43,168 nt of DNA from contig JADGJC010000111.1 in assembly GCA_027596075.1 (NCBI GenBank), positions 73,676 through 116,843 of the forward strand. The letters are read 5' to 3'. Under the pieces are notes generated by a model. It ran no database searches, had not been told where the DNA came from, and worked only from the letters and a program-made list of their open reading frames with translations. The DNA comes from Rhizophlyctis rosea (taxonomy: Eukaryota > Chytridiomycota > Chytridiomycetes > Rhizophlyctidales > Rhizophlyctidaceae). Every line of letters starts with the position of its first letter. Position 1 is the stretch's first letter. Below are positions 1 through 10,100 of this stretch, piece after piece. Position numbers and translations under genes: made by a program.

Positions 1-80
1 CGCCCGCCCGGGCGCCCGGCGGCCCGCGGCCCCGGGGGGGGGGGGGGGGGGCGGGCTGCCCGGGGGGGGGGGGGGGGGGG
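1..80. other. G/C homopolymer edge of the assembly
   Basis: This is an extremely G/C-rich stretch with two long G runs, unlike the roughly balanced composition that follows at once. It reads like low-quality sequence at a contig end rather than a biological element. No telomere-like repeat is present. Confidence 0.7.
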
Positions 81-1065
81 AAGGGGTTGTGGAGTGTGTT
101 TGGTTGATGTGGAAGGTTGAAAAGATGCGTTGGTGTGCTCATCACTTCTGAGCTTTTCCCGTGCATTTGAGGTATTATGTTGATGGTTTGTAATTGTTGA
201 TTGATGTGATACAGCTTTGAGTTTTACCAACGGGTTCCGTTTGTCGGCTCTCCTGGGTGCATCACAATTCATGCGGCTGTTTCAGCAAATTTATTAAGGC
301 AGATATGGAGAGGTGAAGTCATATACGGCTTCATATGTGTTTACTTGGGGTTGTCAATCTCAGTGGGGTACCGGTATCAGAATGAAACTAAATTGTGCAT
401 GGTCCACATGGCGGTGAGGGATGCCGGCTGATTTTACAGCTGCAGCTCAGCTTCTGACCTTATATATCGGTGTTTGGACTCGTCACTGAATTGGGGACAT
501 TTGGGAGGGGGTGTGAATGTGGTGCGAGGGTCATATTTGCAAAGTCAACACTTCATTGACTCCATGAAGGTAAATGGCGGAGACCAAGGCTTCTGCAAAA
601 GGATGGGGATCTCGCAGGGCGCTGGGGAACGAATGTAAGTGTATGAGCAGGCAAAATCTGGGCCCTAAGGAGGGTTTGGTGAGAGATTTCGGGGTCGAAA
701 GGGGAGGTTTCAAGGACCCTGGTGACCATGCATAGGACCCTGCCGTCCATGCAAGCGCCCGCCTCAGACCTTCCAGACGGCCACAATATGCTTTGGCGGA
801 CATTCCTTCGCTTGGTTCACCTTGCACTTCCACTTCCACTCATCCCCTCGCTCATTACGGCCCATTCCCCAACCACACTTCCCACTGCGCATATTAAGGC
901 TCCCACAGTCTTGCCTAATTGGTAGGGGGTTCTTTGTTTTAAATGAGATGAGAATCTTCCATACCATTACCCTGTTTCGACAACAATATTTATGGTGTCC
1001 CTCCCCTGCCACAGTAGACAGTTGGCGCAAATTCAGGACAGGATTTCTCACGAGAAAAACGAGCT
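81..1065. other. No supported gene; upstream region of the Myb-like gene
   Basis: Only short overlapping open frames on both strands are present, with no recognisable domain and no convincing exon chain. The last few hundred bases presumably hold the promoter and 5' UTR of the Myb-like gene. Confidence 0.5.
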
Positions 1066-2010
1066 ATGCCGATGCTGTTCCAGACAATTCGCTATGCACT
1101 TCTAAGGACACCAGGCCTGAGACCTCCTTGCCAACCGTCTCATCGTCATCTGCTACCACGTCCCCACGCATCACACGTCCCACCTTCCTACTGCCAACAA
1201 CCCAACCCCTCCCGCACGTTCCACTATGCCACCCATTTACAACAAAAGAAATGGTCACCGAAGGACTCAGAGCGCGTTTTAACATTTCGGAAAGAAGGGC
1301 GAACATTTGCGGAGGTCGCCAAAGAGCTGGATAGAAGCAAGTTTGCTGTAGAAGCTCACTATTACTGGCTTATTAAGAAACAGTCTTCACCACGATCTGG
1401 GTCGTGGGATGTGGAGGAGACGGATAAGCTTTTGGGATTATTAGAGAAGGGCTTGTCATACGCAGAAATTGGGCGAGAGTTGGGTCGCACGCGAAACAGT
1501 GTCCGCAGAAGGTATCAACATACCTGCGTCAAGAAGCGTGGGCCATACACCCCAAAAGAACAGTCCATCGTTCGCAAGGAAATGCGGCGGGCTGCGTCAG
1601 CTGGCGAACCCATTCGATGGAAGTGGCTCGGGGACAAACTTGGTCGAAATAGTCCTAGTGTTCAACAATGGGCGTCGAGTCAGAATACCACCAAAGGGAG
1701 ATGGACGGCAGAAGAGGATAGGAGGCTCAAAAGGGCTATGGAGCGCAAATATGAAGACTCGCTCACATGGGAGGAAGTCGCAGAAATGGTCGGCACTCGG
1801 AATGGGACACAATGTGAGAAGCGATGGTGCGATTTTTTGAACCCTACATTTGTTATTGTGCCTTGGACAACGGAACGGGACGAAGAGCTCATGTCGTTGC
1901 ATGAGCAGGGATTGTCATCTCGGCAGATAGGACAAAGAATGGGAAATATACAGCCTGCTTCGGTGCAAACTCGCCTGACGTCTCTCAGGAGACAAAGCCT
2001 TGTAGACTAG
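1066..2010 (+). CDS. Protein with about five Myb/SANT-like repeats and a mitochondrial-type leader
   Basis: Single-exon frame of 314 aa. Five helical Myb/SANT-like units can be seen, each opening with a W or Y in a W-[ST]-x-x-E/D context: about residues 62-103 (KWSPKD), 113-153 (SWDVEE), 159-206 (PYTPKE), 211-260 (RWTAEED) and 266-308 (PWTTERD). The fourth is the most canonical, with W..EE..L and a closing RW. Such repeats bind DNA or chromatin. The first 55 residues are rich in Arg, His, Ser and Pro, have no acidic residue, and end in a SRTFHYAT segment that resembles a mitochondrial cleavage site, so import into mitochondria is possible. The start is the first Met that keeps this leader; a later start would drop it. 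The repeats are seen directly; targeting and DNA binding are inferred. It could equally be a nuclear regulator of the REB1/Myb type. Confidence 0.8.
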   Translation: MPMLFQTIRYALLRTPGLRPPCQPSHRHLLPRPHASHVPPSYCQQPNPSRTFHYATHLQQKKWSPKDSERVLTFRKEGRTFAEVAKELDRSKFAVEAHYYWLIKKQSSPRSGSWDVEETDKLLGLLEKGLSYAEIGRELGRTRNSVRRRYQHTCVKKRGPYTPKEQSIVRKEMRRAASAGEPIRWKWLGDKLGRNSPSVQQWASSQNTTKGRWTAEEDRRLKRAMERKYEDSLTWEEVAEMVGTRNGTQCEKRWCDFLNPTFVIVPWTTERDEELMSLHEQGLSSRQIGQRMGNIQPASVQTRLTSLRRQSLVD

Positions 2011-2475
2011 ACTCCTACTTGTATTGCATAAGAACCAAGCTTTCCGTGTCAACATCTTCATTGCTAAGTCAGGGATTTTACATGGTCACGGGAGGAATCG
2101 TTCTAAAGTGCCCGAAATGCGCAACACTTTTTGTTTCGGACATCTGCAGGTTTAAATGGGGTCAATCACGGGAGCTTTCCAGATAGTATTATTGCGCTCT
2201 GTTGTTGCTCGCATGCGCCACTGTGCAAATGTATCATATCGACCGCATTTTACATTTGAGCCTAACGGATTACCCACCCATGCTGGATGTTCAAGTTCAG
2301 TTTCCCGTGAAAACCCAAGCTTCGTAAGACTCACAAGTTGGTCGGGTGAAAAGTGACGGGCGTGTTGACGGCTCATACCAACTCAGTCGTTCCCTTCTAC
2401 CTGTGACTATGCTGGCCTGCAAATATCGATCAATCAATATACCATAAGCACAGGCCAAAACGGATCAAACAATAC
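2011..2475. other. No gene seen between the Myb-like gene and exon array 1
   Basis: Two short opposing frames at about 2150-2380 lie over each other and have no recognisable domain. Nothing else was found. Confidence 0.5.
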
Positions 2476-3760
2476 CCATCAGCACTTCCAGACCCTCATT
2501 ATGCAAGCTCCCACCCTAAATCCCTTCCGCCTGTGCCTTATGGGTGCGTGGTTCATGTATATCAGGCATAAGTACTCGCTCCCGCACGTAAAAATGGTCA
2601 GCGGAATACCTATCGGCACTTCCTCTCCCCGCTACCCACTTTCCTAGCCCACCGAACCCAAATCGCATGCTTTCGGCGTAACTTCTGGAGACCAAAATGT
2701 CAACAATAAGCGGACGCAAAACCACAACACAAAATCAGGAAAGCATCAAGTTCGAAGGCACTTCCTAGTATTCTCTCGCACCCAGCTCACTCCCAAAACG
2801 GGAAGAGCCTCCTGGCCGTTGCACGCAGCATCCTCTAACGTCCCCGCTAGAGGACCTGAGTCGCAGGGACCGTTATCACCAGTCGTAAAAACTCGGTAGC
2901 GCACTGGTGATACGAGAGACCTATGGATGCCTTCATCCCTTTCTGCTTTCCAACTTACCTTGTTCATTTCGGTCCCCCTTTTCCCGATCTACACTTGAAT
3001 TTGGGGACTTGGCTTGGTATGGTGCATTGGAGGAGGACAAAATGCCGATTGCCTTTCAGATAGTGATTGACAGAACTGAAATTAGTTACTATGCCTACAT
3101 GACCAATTAGATGATGGATACATACCGAGCGGCGCTTCACATCCCCTCAGTGATGACCCTCCTATCCTTCAGCCGCTTCCGCTCGTGCCTTTCAGTGGTA
3201 AGGTGTTCTGTTTATAGATGGTTACTACATCTAATCAGCACATCCAAACAAAGGAGGTAGATGCATACCCAATGGAACCTCAGATCCCCCGTAAAAACCA
3301 CACAACCTCAGTCCCTTCTGCCCGTGCCTTCTCGTAGTAGGGTATCTAATAAATTCGAGTTAATCTATAGCCATCAGTATTACCAGCTGGAATTAATCAC
3401 AGCATACCGGACAGCACTTCGGTTTCCCGACAATACTCATACTCCTCATCCCCAGTCCCTTCCGCCTGTGCCTTCTGGTGGAGTGATCTGGATGGTGCGA
3501 GTCAATATCTTGCTCAGTGCAGTTGACCAAAGACACTGAAAACATACCAGCGGCACTTCACGTTCCCACAGTGAAGTATGCTCCTCCCAGCCTTTGGTCC
3601 CTTCTGTCTGTGCCTTCAACGTAAAATGGTTTGGGTCGAATGGCATCAGTTGATGGCAAGTTATGGAAAAAGAAACTGCGACGAGGCATACATAGCGGCA
3701 CTCCCATTTCCCGCAACAGAAGGAAAGCGAAGAGCCCAGCCGTTCAGCGAGTCAATTTAG
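2476..3760 (-). repeat. Exon-module array 1: decayed copies of a repeated small exon
   Basis: About seven related units read as exons on the minus strand. The clearest are 3487-3408 (80 nt), 3345-3269 (77 nt) and 3207-3126 (82 nt). Copies whose 3' ends fall at 3548, 2610 and 2476, and one near 3702, are more degenerate. A full unit begins after an acceptor (CAG or TAG), has AAGGCAC near base 15-20 and a GGAAGGGACTG-like core, and ends near GTGCC or GTGCT followed by a GTATG or GTATT donor. The units are spaced about 140 nt, and the 50-62 nt between them look like introns, with branch sites such as GATTAAC and ATTGACT. Stops occur in most frames and at least one acceptor (before the 3548 copy) is lost, so this array is probably a relic of a gene like the one at 41.5-42.6 kb, or that gene's source. 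Confidence 0.6.
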
Positions 3761-3808
3761 AGGGTGGAGCGACTGAGGTTCTTGAAGCCTTTGTGTGGAA
3801 CCACAGCA

Positions 3809-3855
3809 TGTTTCACCTGGGAGTCGAACCCAGTCATTGGCCGTGCCAGTGAAAC
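3809..3855 (-). pseudogene. tRNA-like remnant lacking the anticodon arm
   Basis: Read on the minus strand, a 7-nt 5' arm (GTTTCAC) pairs perfectly with a 3' arm (GTGAAAC) followed by A. Just inside the 3' arm is a perfect T-arm: a 5-bp stem CTGGG/CCCAG around the loop TTCGACT, which also supplies a B-box (GGTTCGACTCC). Between the 5' arm and the T-arm are only 15 nt beginning TGGC, so the anticodon arm and most of the D-arm are missing, giving 47 nt instead of about 72. No T-run terminator follows. It is best read as a tRNA pseudogene with a deletion; the acceptor stem somewhat resembles tRNA-Val. Confidence 0.55.
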
Positions 3856-3859
3856 GGAT

Positions 3860-4421
3860 TGAACTGTAGGTGCAGCTTAGAATGACCTAAGCCCTTGGAA
3901 GATGAGAGGAAATTGAGGAACACGTGTCTAAGAGAATAATGAGAGCTGCTGAGGTGCAATGGATGGCTGCCCAACTGTCCCGACCGAAGCAACTGATACT
4001 TATGCGGAAAACGCGTTCTTCAGCAAGTGTTGATCCCAAAGCTCCATTTCCTTCTAAAGCCTCAGCAGTTCGGAGAAGAACCATAAGTTCCAGCATTGGT
4101 GTGGGTATGGAGGACTTTGATGGGTTCTGTGGGAAACAAGGGGACGAAAGAGAAGGGATGAGGTTGGGATAGGATGAAGGAACGAAGGGAATGAAAGAAT
4201 GAGGGGATGAGCGGACACAACAGGTGACACATCGTGACTCATCCCACCACATGCCAGGGTCCTTTCCGTTCATGCTTAACTTTGGACCACAGCCTTGTGT
4301 AACGCTGCAACCACACCTATTTGATTCAGGGACTGATGGGACCTTTTCTCCCTTTCTTGTCACCCATCCACCAAACTTGGAATCTCACTTTGGTACAGTG
4401 ATGGTCCAGTAACCGCCAGAA
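3860..4421. other. No supported gene; upstream of the kinase gene
   Basis: There are overlapping open frames on both strands, including a 158-codon minus frame that is low in complexity and has no domain. A purine-rich stretch at about 4135-4210 is visible. This region presumably contains the promoter of the kinase gene. Confidence 0.45.
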
Positions 4422-6637
4422 ATGCCCTATCGCTCGCCATGGATCCAGCTAGTCAAAGGCACCAAAGAAGTCAACTCCCTCATTGGAGGTCCCGAAATTG
4501 TCAAAGTTGGCGATGACATTACCGACGTCTCCAGCCTATGCCAGTTCCTCCGATTTCCTCCGATGCCATATCGCCTTCAGGGACTTCTTTGTGAGGTTCG
4601 AACTTGCATCAGCCGACTTCCAAGTTTTCGAAAATCGCCCAACAGCCGCTGCACATACCCTCAAACACCACCTCAGCTTCCCAATCTCGTCACCTCAAAA
4701 CCCGCTCTATGTCCTTGTACCCTGGTGCCAAAACGGTGTGTGACCTTGAGACTATTTGATGGAAGAAAACTCCCTTCAACTTTCTGTATGCTCACAGAGC
4801 GGGACGTCAGAAGCGGGACGATATTGGAGCTGATACGACTCAGGGCGCAGCTAGAATCCATCGAGAATCCTAACACGGCCCATGAAAGGGTGGGAGAAAG
4901 CGTCGTGAAGACATGTGCCATGAATCCCAGCTTCTTCAATAATTTTGGTGGCGTGGAGCCAATGTTGTTGAAGCAGATTCTGGAGAATTTGCTTGCCGAA
5001 AACAATCTTGATCTGTTGAGACATGTACAGAATGAAATCGAGCCAAGGCATAGACTGATGTCACCTAAGCAAGAAGCCCACAAGTCATCTGTTTATAAAG
5101 ACCTTTCCTTACTCTTCGACTGCATCGCAGCACATACTGCAATCGATTTCAACGTGAGTCAATCACCTCCCATCCTCCCTCTCCATGCCCCTACCAACAA
5201 CTTGACAGATCAAAGATACATCGCGCACAATTTTACTCAAAAATTCTATGACTAAAATCGACTTCTCCATCCTGGACGGTAACGCCTCTCTATGGCCCCA
5301 CCTCATCAGCGCAATTGAAGAAGTCCCACTTCTCAGTGACATCACCTACTATCATGCAGCTGTGGGAAAGTTATGGGATCATTTCACCAACATATTGCGT
5401 CAACAACCTCAGCGCCACCTTTGCATTGGAGCTATTGTTGGTGCTGATGCGGTGGAGTTTATTGCATATACATTAGGTATTGAGGGTATTGGATGCGCAG
5501 TGGCCTGCCGCCCCACTTTCTTGGCATGCTGAGGTGTTTGCGTTCCAGATGGACCTATCCGTAGCGGCAAACTCGACCTGTCTTTCGACTCGCAGAGTAC
5601 GGGATTTGTGCACCTCGTCGGGTTCTTATGTTCATCAAAGGAAGCGCTGGGGTACATTGACCCACGCCCTATGGCACAATCCCAAATCCATATCCCGCAA
5701 TTTGGGCTGGAGTATGTTCTTCGCCTCCCCGATGATGCCGGAGGAACCTTGATAGCATCCGGCGTCTATGAAGGCCAAAAAGTCATACTGAAGAGGGCTC
5801 CGAGGGAAAGGTCGAAGAACGAATTGGAGATTTTGCAAAGGCTGTGTGATTTAGACATTCCGCATGTTCCACGGTTATTGCATTTCACCGATTTTGACAA
5901 TATGTAAGTGGTGCGTTCATTGGTGGAATTTTGCGAAGCCGATGCATAGTGTCCCATGCAGTCCATACTAAACATGCAGAATTTGGTTGTGTAGAACGAT
6001 GATCATGTCACCCCTAGGCGAACATCTTGAAGCGGTCAAACACGGTGTAAGGCAATGTATCTCAGCGATGAAGGATGTTCTGAATACATTGGCAGTACTC
6101 GCAAGTCATGGAATCATCCATCGCGATGTATCATATGGAAATATTGTACTGCATAATGGCAAAGGCATCTTGATCGATTTCCATGCCTCCACTATGGACA
6201 TACACGAGAATGACCGTCCTCCCTTCACTATGCTCTTTGCCCCCATTGAGGTACGTGGTAGACTCACTTACCAATTCTTGTCAATCTTTTACAAACCCAC
6301 TTATGAATCACCATATCAGGTCCACACCGCCCATGTCAACCGAACACCCACCCCACCCCACCCCACCCACGACCTAGAGTCTTGGTTCTACACATTCCTC
6401 CACATCGCCACTGACTACCGCCTGAAATGGAGACACAATCATTCACATCGACATGTGCGGAATGCCAAGATAGCGTTGATGGGCGGGTGTTGGGGTGAAC
6501 AGGCTGCATTTGTATTGCCCGACTTTACGGAAATCATTGATGATTTGCATGGGGAGTTGTTTAAGGAGAGTGGAGGGATGAGAAGGGATGTAAGGTGTGA
6601 GGATGCTGTTGGGGTGTTGGAGAGGTATTTGGTGTAG
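4422..6637 (+). CDS. Crinkler-like header fused to a FunK1-type protein kinase
   Basis: Proposed exons: 4422-4543, 4581-4735, 4798-5153, 5209-5476, 5549-5903, 5980-6250, 6320-6637, giving about 614 aa in one frame. Residues 1-95 resemble a Crinkler (CRN) ubiquitin-like header: a short W-I-Q-L strand, a D-V-x-x-L-C helix, then a strand, and NPLYVLVPW. The C-terminal half matches fungal FunK1 kinases: ALGYIDP ahead of the kinase, the beta-3 lysine in VILKRAP, ELEIL as helix C, catalytic HRDVSYGN, DFH in place of DFG (LIDFHAST), and the late FunK1 signature DLESWFY. These proteins are presumed to phosphorylate Ser/Thr. An in-frame TGA at 5530 lies inside a proposed 72-nt intron (5477-5548, GTATTG..TTCCAG). 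The first intron would be only 37 nt with a GTTCCT donor, so that join could instead be a frameshift. The function of the header is inferred, not seen. Confidence 0.78.
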
Positions 6638-7165
6638 CGCCGGTGAAGTGGCGGGTGGAATGCGGTACGCTTGTAAGTCAGCTCAAGTGAATGATTGCAC
6701 CTCAGGATCATTGAATGTTCAACGTTAATCTCTTAAAAGTACAGTTCTGGATGACTTTTCTTTCTGCTCTTAGCCTTGTCTGAGTGCTTCTACGTTTTAC
6801 AGTGTTTGGATTTGAAAGGACTCATGTTCTGGACAAGGAACGGACAATGACCGCAGATGTTGCTATGCTTTTGCTCTTGATTTGTAATTATGTGAAAACT
6901 TTGAGACTTTGTCAAGAGTTTATCTACATTCAAGCAACCTTGATTCCCTCCTGGCAGCTGCCATTAGCTTTCCCGGACTCAATCGACGAGTTCTATGCTG
7001 CCGAAAAGTCTTATGTGTCCGAAAATCCAACATTATATACAAAAAAATCGGAACATACACGACATCACAATCGCAAAACATCGCTAATTGCTGAAATGTA
7101 TGGAATCATTGCAGGGTGCTATTTTGTGACAGTCCGAATCTCGAAACCTTCTACCAGGATGCAAT
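6638..7165. other. Convergent 3' region, no gene seen
   Basis: This lies between the 3' end of the kinase gene (plus) and the 3' end of the ATPase gene (minus). A 147-codon plus frame here shows no domain and overlaps the 3' end of the ATPase, so it is treated as chance. Confidence 0.5.
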
Positions 7166-10100
7166 CTATAATACATGCGTTGCCTTCATGCAACCTTCCT
7201 CGCCCAGCCCCCTCCCGCAACACCTAAACCTCAACTCCGTGAACGGCAAATTCGTCTCCCGTGCAATCGCCAACCATTCCTCCTCGGTCTTGTACAACCC
7301 GTGGGGAAGACGTAACTGATGAAACCCCTTCGTATTCTCCTTTTCCGCAAGCTGCACAACAGCTGCGACGGCAGTTCTCAATTGCGAGTCGCAATACACT
7401 TCATCATCGCGGTGTTTCCGGCACGTTAACGAATCTGCATCCTCCATTAGGAAGCGCTCCCCACATCGCTTGCATTCCTTTTCCGATGAGAGTTCTTCCT
7501 GAAGTTCGCGTTGTCTCTTTTGTCCGGGTGTTAATGGCCATTTGATGGTTTCGCGGAAACGACGAGCGATGTAGGGGTGTTCTGCCATAGCGACTAGCCA
7601 TGACCCCGAAGAAACGGCATGGGATGAGGATGCGGGACGTCCATTGGTGGTGCTGTTGAAACTGTCATTGGCGCTGTTCGGAAGGGTGGGAGTGTGGGGG
7701 GCTTTACGGGTGGTTTGACGACGAGCTGGAGAGAAGGATGGAGTACCCGAGACGCTGACATCAATGTGATCCTTGATCACTTGTAATGTCATAGACAGCA
7801 AGTCTTGACGGTGCACAACATATTGAGCTGACCCATCGTCCCCCTCCATGTTTGTCTCCGACGACGACTGCTGCCTCACACCACTCACTTCAGTGCGCAC
7901 CTGAGCAATGGAGTCGAGGTCGAAGATGAGCATAGAGGAAGGATATTGCGCGGCTTCGGAAACGAGGGCGAGGAGACATTGCTTAGCTGAGGATTCGTCG
8001 AGTGCGTCATTCGCAACAAAGTACCCATTGTCAACCAGTTGCACCAGGTTGGTCTTCATGCATATGCTTTGTTCCAGCATGGCGAGGATCATTTGGCGCT
8101 GAGTGAAAACGGGTATTTCGGCAGTTTTGGATGCGGAAGGATGGTTGGCTTCGAGGGTGAACAGGATGCGACGATCTGATCCGTAACAGTGCCGAATGTA
8201 AACGTCCCGAGCTGCGCTCAAGTCCTTCACTCCATTCTCCCAGCATGCTGCCACTTCGTTACCCACATCAGAGACCATCGACGCGAACATACGTTGTATA
8301 TCCGTCATGCTGATAGAGGTGCGAGGTTCAATTTGCAATATTTGCTGGAGTTGCTTTCGTATTTTGACGAGGAGAATTCGCTGAAGGGTTTCATGGAGGT
8401 TCTTTTTGTATTCTGTCACCCCAGTGAGGACTGAAACCACACAATTTAGAAGACTGTCATATGGGACCATTTCGGAACGGAGCTGCGCGGCACACGTCTC
8501 GAATTCGGTGGAAAGGAACAGGCCGCCCAGCTCATTGATCGAATATTGAAGTCGATCCCGCTGCAAGATGAACTCATGGAAGGCTTTCACCTTTTGCTGA
8601 AGTTGATTCAACTGGATCATGTAGGGACACTGGTCACCGCAGGCCTCAGAGTGAACAACTCCACAGGTTTTTGGCCAAATGACTAAGCTCAACCTAATCT
8701 GGGCGGTATGTGATTCGTCCCAGGTAACTGTATGCACAATCGGATTAGTCATGCATGATGCTGCAATCACGAATGCAGGGCAACACGTACCGGGTTCCTC
8801 AACAATCCCAATGGACTCTAACAAAGGCGACCACGTCGCCATTTTCACACTGCTCAGCACCGTATCTAATACCTTGACAGCTGGTGGCGGAGCTTGTGAA
8901 GTGCTCATCTCATACGGCAACTGAGAAGCTCGATCTTCGGCTGTTGCGATTTCAGCATCGGGAATAAGTTTGATGAATGCTCGTTTAGTTGTCTGCAATG
9001 CTTGCCAGTCGGACTCGGTGCTGACATTGTTTGGGAAGAGGATTCGTTCGCGGAGCTTTTGAATAATGGCGAAGTGCTCATCCTGGTCCATAATCTGAGC
9101 ATGAGCCACTAATTGAGCCAGGTATCTGGAGAAACAAAGACACGTTATTTAGTTTTTCCACTTTTTTGTCAGTTTTTCCTCAAATCAGCCGCTTACCGCC
9201 CACCAAACATGACTTTCTCCATGACCGCCCGTTGCATCAAGAATGCCGCCAACTACTGTGAATCCATCTTTTCCCATCCCTTGGCGATTACAATATCCCC
9301 GGCGAGCACGAGCGCTTTGTAAAGAGCATCGATCGAAAAGTTGATGGTCAATTTCAATATCAAACTGATGTCGGATTCATTGAACAATTTTTTGCCATCG
9401 TGCTGGTATTTATCCGAGATGCGGCGCACCAGAAGCTTGCGGTCTCGATGTGACGGACGTCCCACAAAAACTTTGAAATTCATGCGGCGGCGGAAGGCGG
9501 CATCCATTGACTGCAAAAGGTTTGTGGAACCGAAGAGCACGAGGTTGGGGATGTTACGAATACCTTTGCAGAACGAGACATTAGTATTAGCTATTGTTCG
9601 TCAAGGCGAAAGTCCAATTTTCAGCGGAAACTGATCAAGCACCTCACCTCCAATCATAGCCAACAACACCCCAATGATATCGACTTTGGACTTTCCGCCA
9701 GCGTTTTCAGACTTTTCTCGGCTTGGAGCAAGCCCATCAATCTCGTCAATAGCGAGGACGCACACATGCCAGGGTATCTATCGATTTCAAGGCGAAATAT
9801 TAATCAGAGCATGCGCGAAGGTCCATTTTTCACTGAACGTGAAAGGAAAGTCAATGGAAGTAACCGCAGAAGCCCACTCGGCCAACGTGTTGATCATTCT
9901 TTCAGAGTCACCAACAATCCCTTGATTGAAGCTGCCAGGCGTGAGTGGTTCGCATAGCTGCTTGACATGCAAGCAATCGCAAAGACGTTGGACGATAGTC
10001 TGGATCAATGATGGGTCAGGTGCAGTTCGCCAGAGCAAGTCGATTAGGGAAAACTTACCGTTTTTCCTGTGCCCGGGGGACCCCAAAACAAGAATCCTCT

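Noticed and set aside
822..1334. 170-codon plus-strand frame overlapping the Myb gene start
   Set aside because: It overlaps the real Myb frame in another phase, is low in complexity and has no domain.
2476..3760. Regularly spaced repeats resembling a CRISPR array
   Set aside because: The repeats are imperfect, 75-92 nt long with 50-62 nt spacers that carry intron signals, and the surrounding genes are eukaryotic.
3887..4363. 158-codon minus-strand frame
   Set aside because: Ser/Pro-rich with no domain, and opposed by an equally open plus frame. Treated as chance.
6784..7227. 147-codon plus-strand frame after the kinase gene
   Set aside because: It overlaps the end of the ATPase gene on the other strand and shows no domain.
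9253..9255. Reassignment of TAG to glutamine
   Set aside because: Other genes in the window, such as CAP, the kinase and the Myb gene, end with TAG where their families end, so TAG works as a stop here.
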